This document shows, in pieces, positions 10,096-21,751 of a DNA stretch of 64,000 nt. The position numbers were made by a program, and so were the translations under genes. Position 1 is the stretch's first letter. Every line of letters starts with the position of its first letter. The notes beneath the pieces are model-generated. The model had not been told where the DNA came from, ran no database searches, and saw only the letters and a list, made by a program, of their open reading frames with translations. This DNA comes from Pseudoalteromonas piscicida (lineage in GTDB: Bacteria; Pseudomonadota; Gammaproteobacteria; Enterobacterales; Alteromonadaceae), in assembly GCF_002208135.1 (NCBI RefSeq), contig NZ_CP021646.1, forward strand, positions 3,363,501 through 3,427,500, in the 5' to 3' direction.

Positions 10096-10118
10096 AAAAG
10101 CAGCCGAAGCTGCTTTTC
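10096..10118. terminator. Terminator after astD
   Basis: aaaagcagc cgaa gctgctttt with T tracts on both strands. It lies between astD (minus) and the DUF3802-like gene downstream on the same strand, and should end the ast transcript. Confidence 0.85.
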
Positions 10119-10156
10119 TTATCAATTTTTATTGAGTAAACCTCAATATTGGCATT

Positions 10157-11644
<1,488 letters not shown>

Positions 11645-12658
11645 TTAAATCTTCACTAGGCTTACTTGATCGCCTTCTTCTACTTTGAGCGCCGCGGCAA
11701 CATGTGGAGCAAGTGTTACTTCATTGCCATCAGTCAGGGCTAACTCGATCACCGCCGCGCGATAATCAACAAGTTTACCATTTGCGACCATAACAGGGAA
11801 TCCACCGTTGCTTTCACCTATTTTCACAGTACGAGTTTCACTATTGCGAACCGTGCGGATATTCCCCACTTTCGCTTCTACCGTTGGACCCGCGTCGAAG
11901 ATATCAACATAACCATTAAATGTGAAACCTTCGCTTTTTAGTAGCTCAATAGCAGGACGCGTATTGTCGTGAACTTCACCAATCACCGCTTGTGCTTCTT
12001 TACTAAGCAGGTTTACGTAGATTGGGTACTTAGGCATTAATTCAGCAATAAAGACCTTTTGACCGATCCCCGTTAGATAATCCGCTGTCGGGAAATCCAT
12101 CGAGAAGAAGTGCTCTTCAAGCCATTGCCAGAACGGACTTTCGCCTTGCTCGTCAGAAACACCGCGCATTTCCGCGATAACGGTTTCAGCAAAACGATCA
12201 CGATGTTGATTGATAAACATAAAGCGAGAACGAGACAGCAGTTTGCCGTTTGCGCCTTTGCGATAGCCATCTTTCAAAAACAAGGTGCATAATTCCGTCG
12301 CGCCAGTGTAGTCATTACATAGCGTTAAAATATCCACTGCTTTATAAACATCGAGTGTGCGTGAAGAGTGGATCACTTTGCTTAGGTGATAATGATAAAA
12401 CGCATCATCTAAACCAACCGCAGCTTCGATACCGCTGGTACCAACCACCTCGCCTGTTTCAGTATCTTCTAATACAAATAAATAACCTTCATCAAAAGGC
12501 TTGTCTGCTTGCTTGCCAAAGGAAGCAACAGAGCGTGCAATCTTCTTCTGTAATAACTCTTCGTTTACAGGCAAAGAGGTAAAACCGTGGCCTGATTCAT
12601 GAGCAATGTTTAAAAGCGCTGGATAATCGCTTTCTTGGATTGGGCGAAGGATCATCAT
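11645..12658 (-). CDS. astA: Arginine N-succinyltransferase AstA
   Basis: First enzyme of the AST pathway, transferring succinyl from succinyl-CoA to arginine. 337 residues, near the family norm of about 340. Begins MMILRPIQESDYPALLNIAH, then ESGHGFTSLP, the AstA N-terminal signature; further landmarks are GTSGIEAAVGLDDAFYHYHL and GYVDIFDAGPTVEA. Two consecutive ATG codons make the exact start uncertain by one residue. Sits between astC and astD. Confidence 0.95.
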   Translation of the reverse strand: MMILRPIQESDYPALLNIAHESGHGFTSLPVNEELLQKKIARSVASFGKQADKPFDEGYLFVLEDTETGEVVGTSGIEAAVGLDDAFYHYHLSKVIHSSRTLDVYKAVDILTLCNDYTGATELCTLFLKDGYRKGANGKLLSRSRFMFINQHRDRFAETVIAEMRGVSDEQGESPFWQWLEEHFFSMDFPTADYLTGIGQKVFIAELMPKYPIYVNLLSKEAQAVIGEVHDNTRPAIELLKSEGFTFNGYVDIFDAGPTVEAKVGNIRTVRNSETRTVKIGESNGGFPVMVANGKLVDYRAAVIELALTDGNEVTLAPHVAAALKVEEGDQVSLVKI

Positions 12659-12725
12659 GAGCCCGCTTACTCCTCAAAAATGTGGATAACAACAAGGCCA
12701 CCAAAAGGTGACCTTGCAACCAGTA

Positions 12726-13946
<1,221 letters not shown>

Positions 13947-14017
13947 TCATATTTGGTGAGTAAAAGTGCAAACAAGGAGTCATTTCCTTTTGGAGGTCGG
14001 CGCGTTGCCGCCACTTG

Positions 14018-14035
14018 ATAGGATATTTATTCACA
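14018..14035 (-). promoter_or_regulatory. Candidate ArgR operator upstream of astC
   Basis: On the minus strand the sequence TGTGAATAAATATCCTAT matches the E. coli ARG-box consensus TNTGAATWWWWATTCANW at 16 of 18 positions. It is about 80 bp upstream of the astC start, a sensible position for ArgR control of arginine catabolism. A single box rather than the usual tandem pair is visible. Confidence 0.45.
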
Positions 14036-14294
14036 CCAATTCGGTGCTATATATTTTGACCCGCCCCTTGATGGCACAAAATTCATACGCTCATTATTCC
14101 AGAAAAAGCGCCATTTGTCTCACTTATACCACGTTCTCAGCCCTTAGTATTCAAGGGTTTAACATATATTCTCAACTCAAGTGAATAACTATCTAGGGCA
14201 GATATTTAGGGCAACGCAAGCGCCGTGCAGCCTTGCACAGATCATTTAAGATTAGGTTTTGAATGAATAGTCGCAAAAAAAATTTCAATTTTTT

Positions 14295-15470
14295 TTACAA
14301 AATCGTCAACTGCAGGTTATGGAATGCACATTTTGCCAATTGCTGACGCATTTCCTCGGTAAGTTCCAAATGATTGAGCAAAATCTCGGCTTCGTCGTCT
14401 TCAATCAACTGACTATCTTTTAAAACAAGCAGTTGTGCGTAGCCATAGGCTTTTTGCATCACTTGTGTCAGTGGTAATGGGTCGGCAATGTTTTTATGCG
14501 CATTTGGTAGATAAGTTTGCGCATACTCTTCCATGACGGCATTAAAGGGCAAATAACGTAACTCCATTTTTTCAATTAGCTTACGTGAAATCTCTGCCGA
14601 ATGTTCAATCAACAAGTTACGTAAAAATAACGGATCAGGAGATAACTCCATTAATGCGGTGTGTAGGTCTTTTTGCTTTTTGTCTCTTGCTATTTGCACC
14701 TTGGCTTGCCACACCTTTTCGAAGGTGCGTAAATAAAGACGGATCAAGGCCACCTTCCCAAGCTCCAGTAACATGCCCAAGGTAAATGCATGCTGTTCTT
14801 TTACCCCAAAAAATGGCGCCAACTCTTTTGCCGCAATGGCTGTACTCATACTCAGCTCGCGTAATTTACGCTTCATCAGAGTAAACGGCTCTGTTGCATG
14901 TGGCATCCAATGTCTTACAGCCATTGTCGGGATCACCATTTGCAAGTTCTCAAGGCCTAAATACCTTAATGCTAATGCCGGCGTGTCGACCTTAATAGAC
15001 GTACCTTTGCTGTTTTTTTTGCGATACTGTGGCAAGTTAACTAGCGAAACCAGCTCACGACCCAGCCAACTTAAGTCATTGACCAAAGGTTCTAAACGCC
15101 CAACCGAAGCTGAGCGCACAGCAAGAATATCTAAGATCGCAGGAACGGAGTCTTGAATGCCAATGACTTCATGATAAATATTATCAAGGTCATGCAGTTG
15201 CTTTGTGATAGCTTCTTCGATAACTGAATGTAGATGCTTACTCGCTTTGGCAATATATTTGTGATGACTTGTGCTGCTTTCTTGGCGTTTTGCAGCCGCG
15301 GCAATTTCCACCTCTAGCATAGTACGCTGTGCGATATTCTCACCGTAGCTAATATCAAATGTATGGATATAGCCTATTTGCTTCTGCGCAAAGTTGAGGC
15401 TGATAAGAAGGTCATGGGCACGCTCTGATAGCGCTTGTGCCATTCTAATTTGCTTATTTTCTTGCGTCAT
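14295..15470 (-). CDS. HDOD-domain protein
   Basis: 391 residues. The segment from about residue 105 (VPAILDILAVRSASVGRLEP, LVNDLSWLGRELVSLVNLPQ) to 300 fits the HDOD fold: DTPALALRYLGLENLQMVIP is its usual core, and a second all-helical half follows. HDOD proteins lack the HD metal residues and act as signalling scaffolds, often in motility or c-di-GMP pathways. The first 100 residues are helical with several charged runs. No catalytic residues are visible. It stands alone between the ast operon and pabA. Confidence 0.8.
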   Translation of the reverse strand: MTQENKQIRMAQALSERAHDLLISLNFAQKQIGYIHTFDISYGENIAQRTMLEVEIAAAAKRQESSTSHHKYIAKASKHLHSVIEEAITKQLHDLDNIYHEVIGIQDSVPAILDILAVRSASVGRLEPLVNDLSWLGRELVSLVNLPQYRKKNSKGTSIKVDTPALALRYLGLENLQMVIPTMAVRHWMPHATEPFTLMKRKLRELSMSTAIAAKELAPFFGVKEQHAFTLGMLLELGKVALIRLYLRTFEKVWQAKVQIARDKKQKDLHTALMELSPDPLFLRNLLIEHSAEISRKLIEKMELRYLPFNAVMEEYAQTYLPNAHKNIADPLPLTQVMQKAYGYAQLLVLKDSQLIEDDEAEILLNHLELTEEMRQQLAKCAFHNLQLTIL

Positions 15471-15683
15471 GCATGCTACTTATCTAAAAGAAAAACACTG
15501 AGTTAAGCACTCAACAGAATCGTCTTACTGGTTAATATTATACCAGTAAAGGCAATATTATGATTTGATATTGCGCACAATAGAATTAAAAAGTTATGTA
15601 TTAAAAACCAGTTTAACCAACAAAAGCGCAGTGAATATGGATGTATAACACCTAGGCGAAAACCTGTTGGTTTTGTTTAAACT

Positions 15684-16265
15684 TTAGAAGCGTTTTATAA
15701 AGTTATCAAGTAATGCTAAGCCGTGTTCAGTGAGGATAGCTTCTGGATGAAACTGCACACCTTCGAGTGCTCTATCGGATGCCAATAGTCCCATAATTTC
15801 ATCTAGCTCGTCATATTCTGTCTGTGTCCAAGCCGTCAATGCTAGAGATTTTGGTAAGCTACTTTGCTCAACAACCAAAGAGTGGTAGCGACACACTTCG
15901 TATGGTGATGGCAGGCCTTGAAATACGCCTATATTGTTATGGTGCACTTGAGACGTTTTACCATGCATCACGTGTTTTGCTCGAATGACTTTACCACCTA
16001 AAGCTTGTGCAATCGTTTGATGACCAAGGCAAATGCCAAGAATAGGAATTTGCCCCTGTAGGCGTTTTACGACTTCAAGCGAGACTCCAGCTTCATCTGG
16101 GCTACAAGGGCCAGGAGATAGCACAATATACTTGGGGTTAAGCTGCTTGATTTGTGAGGCGCTGATTTCATCATTTCGCTTTACCAGCACATCCACGTCT
16201 AAGCGCTGAAAATACTGCACGAGGTTGTAGGTAAAGGAGTCATAGTTATCAATCATCAACAGCAT
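15684..16265 (-). CDS. pabA: Aminodeoxychorismate/anthranilate synthase glutaminase subunit (PabA/TrpG)
   Basis: Class I glutamine amidotransferase that supplies ammonia to the chorismate-binding subunit. 193 residues. Begins MLLMIDNYDSFTYNLVQYFQ; SPGPCSPDEAG forms the oxyanion region; the nucleophile is the Cys in GICLGHQTIAQALGG; the His/Glu pair is in VQFHPEAIL. It is near the ast genes, as in Shewanella relatives, and not in a trp operon. That favours PabA (folate) over TrpG, although shared use is common. Confidence 0.9.
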   Translation of the reverse strand: MLLMIDNYDSFTYNLVQYFQRLDVDVLVKRNDEISASQIKQLNPKYIVLSPGPCSPDEAGVSLEVVKRLQGQIPILGICLGHQTIAQALGGKVIRAKHVMHGKTSQVHHNNIGVFQGLPSPYEVCRYHSLVVEQSSLPKSLALTAWTQTEYDELDEIMGLLASDRALEGVQFHPEAILTEHGLALLDNFIKRF

Positions 16266-16410
16266 GTAGGTACCACTAAAAAACCAAGCAGCCTATTCGC
16301 CACTGGGGTAAGCATCTTCGTTATAAATCTATTTTATCACGAACTCAACAGGAGGGTTTTCTTATATCTCGTATCTGCTTTAAGCCAAGGGGTGATAGGC
16401 CCTTGCAATA

Positions 16411-16440
16411 CAAAAAGACACCATAAATGGTGTCTTTCTT
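16411..16440 (-). terminator. Terminator after trpS
   Basis: Stem aaagacacca/tggtgtcttt with a short loop; on the minus strand it ends in a T tract (ctttttg). It follows the trpS stop by a few bases and closes the rpe-gph-trpS run. Confidence 0.85.
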
Positions 16441-16446
16441 TGTGTT

Positions 16447-17454
16447 TTATTTACCGCGAGGAATAAAACCGACGGCGTCATACACAGCTTTCAGCGTTTT
16501 TTCGGCACGAATACTTGCTTTTTCCGCGCCTTTTTTCATGATTTCGTCCAGCAGAGTTTGATCTTCACGGATTTCTTTAAAGCGCGCTTGAATCGGCTCA
16601 AGCATATTCACTACCGCACCGGCAGTGTCTTTCTTCAAATGACCGTACATTTTGTCTTCGTACTCTGGCACTAACTCTTCAATTGAGCGTTTAGTTGCGA
16701 CACTTAGTAGAGTCAGTAAATTGGATACACCAGGCTTTTCAACACGATCAAAATAAATGCGTGCTTGCTCATCGGAATCTGTTACCGCTTTTTTCAGCTT
16801 TTTCTCTATCTTCTTAGGTTCATCCAACAGCATCACATAACCATTTGGGTTTTCGTCTGATTTTGACATTTTCTTGCTAGGGTCTTGCAAGCTCATAACA
16901 CGAGCGCCAAACTCTGGAATATAAGGTTCTGGGATCTTAAATACATCGCCGTACAGGTTGTTAAAACGCGTTGCGATATCACGGGTCAACTCAAGGTGTT
17001 GCTTTTGGTCTTCACCAACAGGTACTTGATCCGCTTGATATAATAAGATATCCGCCGCTTGCAACACTGGATACGCGAATAAACCAACGTTTACGTTATT
17101 TGCGTGCTTTACAGACTTATCTTTAAACTGCGTCATACGGTTTAACTCGCCCATTTGCGCATAACAGTTTAGCACCCAACCAAGCTGCGCATGTTCAGGA
17201 ACCTGTGATTGCACAAACAGCGCAGACTTGTCCGGATCAATACCACAGGCGGTGTAAAGTGCTACGCCGTCTAATACACGATCGCGTAATTGCTGAGGCT
17301 CTTGGCGAACCGTAATGGCATGCAAGTCAACCAACATAAAGTAACAATCATGATCGTTTTGTAGTTTAAGCCACTGGTTAATGGCACCTACGTAATTGCC
17401 TATTGTCATACCACCGGTTGGCTGAATACCACTTAATACTACAGGTTTGCTCAT
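16447..17454 (-). CDS. trpS: Tryptophanyl-tRNA synthetase TrpS
   Basis: Charges tRNA-Trp. 335 residues, usual bacterial length. The class I signatures are visible: the HIGH-equivalent in [20 protein letters not shown] and the KMSKS motif in [33 protein letters not shown] is the tryptophan/ATP pocket. Last gene of the rpe-gph-trpS cluster, 25 bp after gph, an order long conserved in gammaproteobacteria. Confidence 0.97.
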   Translation of the reverse strand: MSKPVVLSGIQPTGGMTIGNYVGAINQWLKLQNDHDCYFMLVDLHAITVRQEPQQLRDRVLDGVALYTACGIDPDKSALFVQSQVPEHAQLGWVLNCYAQMGELNRMTQFKDKSVKHANNVNVGLFAYPVLQAADILLYQADQVPVGEDQKQHLELTRDIATRFNNLYGDVFKIPEPYIPEFGARVMSLQDPSKKMSKSDENPNGYVMLLDEPKKIEKKLKKAVTDSDEQARIYFDRVEKPGVSNLLTLLSVATKRSIEELVPEYEDKMYGHLKKDTAGAVVNMLEPIQARFKEIREDQTLLDEIMKKGAEKASIRAEKTLKAVYDAVGFIPRGK

Positions 17455-17479
17455 GTCGTTCCTTTATTTCTTCATTGAA

Positions 17480-18145
17480 TTAACGTTGATTGATAATGGG
17501 GATAATATCTAAGAATCCATCACAAAGGTACTGTGGATTGAACTCTTTCAAATCGAATCCCTGATTATACCCATAATTTAAAGCAATCACAGGTATCTTA
17601 GCGCCCTGAGCGGCCAAAATATCGCTTTTAGAATCGCCAACCATAATTAGCTTATCTGCTGGTATTCCAAGACGCTCGGCAGCCAGCAATAGCGGTGCCG
17701 GTGATGGTTTTTTGTCAGTATCATCACCACAGACGATACAATCAAAATGCGCTGTGAGATTTAATTTATCCAGCAGTTTTAGCGTAAATGCACGATTTTT
17801 ATTGGTTACGACGGCTTTTGGCACTGTGGCAAATGCTGATAGCCCTGTCTCAACATGCGGATACAAACCCGCATACTGGCCAACTAATTCATCATAATGC
17901 ACTTTAAAACGCTCAATGGCGGTGTGCGCTAAACTTTCGGATAGCGCTTCGCTAACTTCATGGCTACCGCTTAGGCCTCTTTTTACTAACATATCGATGC
18001 CGTTACCTACCCATTCACGCACCAGAGCATGACTAACAATTGGATGGGCAAGCTCAGACAGCGTTAAATTGAGCGCCATATACATATCCTCGACGCTATC
18101 AACTAACGTGCCATCGAGGTCAAATAAAATACCCTCAAAACGCAT
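17480..18145 (-). CDS. gph: Phosphoglycolate phosphatase Gph
   Basis: HAD-superfamily hydrolase that removes phosphoglycolate formed in DNA repair. 221 residues. Motif I is ILFDLDGTLVDS (the two catalytic aspartates), motif II VVTNKN, and motif IV IMVGDSKSDILAA. Its start overlaps the rpe stop by one base (TAATG), so translation is probably coupled. Family members also act on other small phosphates, but position between rpe and trpS supports Gph. Confidence 0.93.
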   Translation of the reverse strand: MRFEGILFDLDGTLVDSVEDMYMALNLTLSELAHPIVSHALVREWVGNGIDMLVKRGLSGSHEVSEALSESLAHTAIERFKVHYDELVGQYAGLYPHVETGLSAFATVPKAVVTNKNRAFTLKLLDKLNLTAHFDCIVCGDDTDKKPSPAPLLLAAERLGIPADKLIMVGDSKSDILAAQGAKIPVIALNYGYNQGFDLKEFNPQYLCDGFLDIIPIINQR

Positions 18146-18816
18146 TATTTTACCTTTGCTAATTCTTGACGCATGGCGTCTATTACCGCTTTGTAATCGG
18201 GTTGATTAAAGATAGCGGAGCCGGCAACGAACATATCTGCACCGGCAGCTGCGACTTCAGCAATGTTGTCCACTTTAATTCCCCCATCCACTTCAAGACG
18301 AATATCACGGCCTGATGCGTCAATGCGTGCTCTCGCCTCTTTTAATTTCTCAAGTGTATGTGGGATAAAACTTTGGCCACCAAAGCCTGGGTTTACCGAC
18401 ATCAAGAGGATTTGATCAATTTTATCCATCACATGATCAAGATAATGCAGCGGTGTGCCAGGATTAAATACTAAACCCGCTTTACAACCTGACTCTTTAA
18501 TCAAAGCAAGGCTTCTGTCTATATGCTCGCTGGCCTCTGGGTGAAATGTAATAATGCTCGCCCCGGCTTTAGCAAACTCGGGGATTAGACTATCTACGGG
18601 CTTTATCATCAAGTGTACGTCGATAGGAGCAGTAATTCCGTAATTTCTTAATGCGTCACAAATCATTGGACCAAAAGTTAAATTTGGCACATAGTGATTA
18701 TCCATTACATCGAAATGAACCACGTCGGCACCTGCTGTCAGTACCTTTTCAACCTCTTCGCCTAACCTCGCGAAATCTGCGGATAGAATGGATGGTGCAA
18801 TTAAAAAATCAGACAT
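18145..18816 (-). CDS. rpe: Ribulose-phosphate 3-epimerase Rpe
   Basis: Interconverts ribulose 5-phosphate and xylulose 5-phosphate in the pentose phosphate pathway. 223 residues, TIM barrel. Landmarks: [36 protein letters not shown] with the metal-binding His/Asp, [22 protein letters not shown] and [11 protein letters not shown]. First gene of the rpe-gph-trpS run. Confidence 0.97.
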   Translation of the reverse strand: MSDFLIAPSILSADFARLGEEVEKVLTAGADVVHFDVMDNHYVPNLTFGPMICDALRNYGITAPIDVHLMIKPVDSLIPEFAKAGASIITFHPEASEHIDRSLALIKESGCKAGLVFNPGTPLHYLDHVMDKIDQILLMSVNPGFGGQSFIPHTLEKLKEARARIDASGRDIRLEVDGGIKVDNIAEVAAAGADMFVAGSAIFNQPDYKAVIDAMRQELAKVK

Positions 18817-18953
18817 ACTTTTCCCCTAAACGTAAGACCGCGATACTGTACCGTAAATTGCCCAAAATGTCTGCGATTTAAGGCGCTTTATGATTGTGCA
18901 ATAAACGAACATTGTGTATTATTATATGATATCTAATTTCTGGGGATAGGGTT

Positions 18954-19256
18954 GTGGTTTCTAGATATAAAGCACGGATTGCTCTGCTTGGGACGGTGTT
19001 AGCCGTGTCGGCAGGGGTATTTTCTTTCGACAATGATGAGAATCTTGCCGCAGATTACTCCGCATGTACTTGTAACACTGGCAATTTAAGCAGTCGAATA
19101 AATACAGTGGAATGTCAGCAAGAAGCGCATACTAGCTGGGCTGCGTGGTTGACTGGCGGTAGTTCGAGTGGCCAATTCCATTACTTGGATTTGCTCGAGC
19201 TTTTACTTGGTTCTAAAGATAATCAAAGCAGTAGTAAAGTTTCATCTCCTTACTAA
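18954..19256 (+). CDS. Small exported or membrane-anchored protein of unknown function
   Basis: 100 residues from a GTG at 18954 with GGGGATAGG just upstream. Residues 7-24 (ARIALLGTVLAVSAGVFSF) are a signal peptide or anchor. The mature part has Cys38 and Cys40 in ACTCNTGN and Cys54, a tryptophan-rich stretch (TSWAAWLTGG) and a leucine-rich segment (YLDLLELLLG). No family recognised. It is followed after about 40 bp by a DUF2970-type gene and may be co-transcribed. Confidence 0.55.
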   Translation: MVSRYKARIALLGTVLAVSAGVFSFDNDENLAADYSACTCNTGNLSSRINTVECQQEAHTSWAAWLTGGSSSGQFHYLDLLELLLGSKDNQSSSKVSSPY

Positions 19257-19294
19257 TACCAGTTGAGCCAACCAACTGGTAAGAGGTAAACACT

Positions 19295-19489
19295 ATGGCT
19301 TCTTCCAATAGTAAATTCGCGTTAGTTCAAAGTGTCTGTGCAGCGATGTTTGGTGTGCAGAGTGGTCAAAAACAAGCATACGACTTTAACAAAAAGCATT
19401 TTTGGCCTTTTGCTTTTGCGGGGATCGTTTTTGTCGCTGCCTTTGTCATTGGCTTAATTTGGTTTGTGAATGGTGTGGTTTTGGCTTAG
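19295..19489 (+). CDS. DUF2970-type small membrane protein
   Basis: 64 residues. SVCAAMFGVQSGQKQAYDFN followed by one transmembrane helix (WPFAFAGIVFVAAFVIGLIW) has the DUF2970 layout: an AxxGVQS motif, a DF, then a C-terminal helix. These inner-membrane proteins have no known function. Good GGTAAGAGG site upstream. Confidence 0.7.
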   Translation: MASSNSKFALVQSVCAAMFGVQSGQKQAYDFNKKHFWPFAFAGIVFVAAFVIGLIWFVNGVVLA

Positions 19490-19508
19490 TCCTTAATGAC
19501 GCCACAAA

Positions 19509-20342
19509 CTACGGATGGTGATACAACGCCATTAACTCGTCAACTTTATTCCGCCCATTGCCCTTCGGGCTAATCGTACGCTTTACTTTGATCACATCTA
19601 GTTTTGCTTGATTATAAATCTTTCGTGTCCACACTGTATCGTGATTGGAGATTAACACTGGCGTTTGCTTTTCAAAAGCAGCTGTTTCTGCGAGATTCGC
19701 CAATTGTGCTTGATCGTCTAAGTTAAACCCACCTTTTGCATAGCTAGTGAATGATGCGGTTTTGCTCAAAGGTACATACGGAGGATCGCAATATACCACC
19801 GCGTTCTTTGGCATGGTTTCAAATACTTGGCTGTAACTTTGACAGGTAAAGGTGGCGTGCTGGGATTTTTCAGCAAACACATATAACTCGCGTTCTGGGA
19901 AGTAAGGCTTTTTGTACTTACCAAAAGGGACGTTAAAAATACCCTTTAAGTTATAACGACATAAACCATTGTAGCCATGACGGTTCATATATAAAAATAG
20001 AATCGCACGCTCATATACATCAATACTTTCGTTAAACTGTTGTCGATAGGCATAGTAAGCATCTGGATGGTTATTCAGCTCGACGAATAGCTTTTTAGCG
20101 TCACTGATAAATTCATCAGGAATACGCTTCAACTCTTTATACAGGTTGATAAGATCTGCGTTAATGTCATTTAGGACATAATGCTTAAATTGAGTGTTAA
20201 GGAAAACAGATCCCGCTCCAACAAAAGGTTCTACTAGCGTGTCGGCTTCATTACTTGCTGCTTGTAATCGCTTAGAAATATCTTCTACTAAGCTGTATTT
20301 TCCGCCTGCCCATTTTAAGAAGGCTCTAGTCTTTTGTTGCAT
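19509..20342 (-). CDS. dam: DNA adenine methylase Dam
   Basis: Methylates adenine in GATC; guides mismatch repair and replication timing. 277 residues, as in E. coli (278). The SAM-binding motif is FLKWAGGKYSLVEDI plus LVEPFVGAGSVFLN, and the catalytic motif is DPPY (VVYCDPPYVPLSKTASF), in the alpha-group order. Lies downstream of damX on the same strand, the conserved aroK-aroB-damX-dam arrangement. Confidence 0.95.
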   Translation of the reverse strand: MQQKTRAFLKWAGGKYSLVEDISKRLQAASNEADTLVEPFVGAGSVFLNTQFKHYVLNDINADLINLYKELKRIPDEFISDAKKLFVELNNHPDAYYAYRQQFNESIDVYERAILFLYMNRHGYNGLCRYNLKGIFNVPFGKYKKPYFPERELYVFAEKSQHATFTCQSYSQVFETMPKNAVVYCDPPYVPLSKTASFTSYAKGGFNLDDQAQLANLAETAAFEKQTPVLISNHDTVWTRKIYNQAKLDVIKVKRTISPKGNGRNKVDELMALYHHP

Positions 20343-20389
20343 GCTCGTTCTATGTCGTGAGTGGTTGCGCGATTTTACACTAAATGTGG

Positions 20390-21751
20390 CTAATTACCGA
20401 GAGACTGAGTAATTTCTTGTTTAATTTTACTCATTCTCTTAAAAAATGGCTGACCTTTTCGGAGGGCTTCTGGCAATACCGCCTTTGCTTGCTTAGCTGA
20501 TGCCAAACTCTCATAAGCATCTGTAGTTACTACAAACCAAGTTCGGCCGTTTCTTAAGACAGTAAATTGCCGTGTCACTATCTCGTTATGCTCCGCCATA
20601 AACCCAGTTGCAATCTCACTTTCTGTCACTGCAAGTAACTGGATCACCCATTCATCATCTGAGCGACTGAGATACCAAGGGTTTCCCGTCAATGGTTCAG
20701 GCTCTGCCTGCTGAGGCGCTTTTACTGGCGATAAGGTGGCCGGAGTGTTATCAACACTGGTTTCTTCAGCTGCATTAGCTTGTTCTGATAGTGCGTTATT
20801 GTTGTTTGTAGTATCTTCTTTTGCTTCGGTTAATGCAGATAAAATGCTACCAACAGACGCAGTTTCGATTTGCGTTGGCTGTTCGGCTGGCAACTCTGGT
20901 TGTACGTCGTTTTCAATTTCAACTTTTTCAACTGTAGCATTTGGCGCTTCAAATACAGCTTGCGCATCAATAGCAGTAGCTACGGCTTCTTCATTACCTT
21001 GGGTCGGTGTCCAGTATCGCTTTAATTCTTGCTTATACACAAAAGCAACCATCAACGCTGTCAGCATTAAACAAAGTGCAATGACATACCATTGCCATTG
21101 TGATTTGCTCCCCACTTTTGAACTTTGTTCACGTAGGTTCAGGCTTTGTTGCTGCGGCTGCCAAGAAAGTAAAACACTCGGGTTACCTCGAGCTTCAGCA
21201 ACAAACGTATTAAAAATAGGATCTTCGTCAGGCGGTAAGTCTTTGTAAAACATGCTCATCAAGCGCTTACTTTCGAGCACGGATAGAGGTTCAATATGAA
21301 TATCCAAACTTTCAGGGATCAGCTGAGGCTGTTGTGCCGTGGCGAGTATGTAAATTGTTTCGCGAGAAGATTTTGCGAGCTTTTGCAGTTGTTCTGCAAG
21401 CTCTTGGGTTAAATGCCTGACGTTGTCTAACACCCATAAGCATGGCCCACAAGCTTGTTCATCATGGAGCAACATGAAGTTTTCACTTAGAGATAACTTC
21501 TGATCAATGAGAGGACTGCGAAAACTATGCTCAAGCAACTGCCGCACCACATCAAACTCTTGAGTATTTGCAGTCAGCTTTACAAACGCTTTGTTAAAGT
21601 CTGGATATTTATCGGTAAGAAACGATTCTGCAAGGTAGCTTTTACCAAGACCAGAAGAACCGACAAGCGTGATCAGGTTTTGGCCATAGTCGAATTGCAT
21701 AGCAATTCTATCTACCAATGCAGCTCTGCTTGGTAAAATTTGCGACTGCAT
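20390..21751 (-). CDS. damX: DamX-like protein with AAA ATPase and SPOR domains
   Basis: 453 residues. The N-terminal half is an AAA-type ATPase (Walker A in TLVGSSGLGKSYLAES, acidic CLWVLDNVRH). A transmembrane helix near residue 220 (WYVIALCLMLTALMVAFVYK) is followed by a Q/E/A-rich linker and a C-terminal SPOR domain (about 355-445) that binds denuded septal peptidoglycan. This matches DamX of Vibrio and Shewanella; it differs from E. coli DamX, which lacks the ATPase part. Its stop abuts the aroB side with the start one base from the aroB stop. Confidence 0.88.
   Translation of the reverse strand: MQSQILPSRAALVDRIAMQFDYGQNLITLVGSSGLGKSYLAESFLTDKYPDFNKAFVKLTANTQEFDVVRQLLEHSFRSPLIDQKLSLSENFMLLHDEQACGPCLWVLDNVRHLTQELAEQLQKLAKSSRETIYILATAQQPQLIPESLDIHIEPLSVLESKRLMSMFYKDLPPDEDPIFNTFVAEARGNPSVLLSWQPQQQSLNLREQSSKVGSKSQWQWYVIALCLMLTALMVAFVYKQELKRYWTPTQGNEEAVATAIDAQAVFEAPNATVEKVEIENDVQPELPAEQPTQIETASVGSILSALTEAKEDTTNNNNALSEQANAAEETSVDNTPATLSPVKAPQQAEPEPLTGNPWYLSRSDDEWVIQLLAVTESEIATGFMAEHNEIVTRQFTVLRNGRTWFVVTTDAYESLASAKQAKAVLPEALRKGQPFFKRMSKIKQEITQSLGN

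Noticed and set aside
19509..20342. Restriction-modification methylase
   Set aside because: Length, motifs and the aroKB-damX context show housekeeping Dam; no restriction enzyme gene is adjacent.
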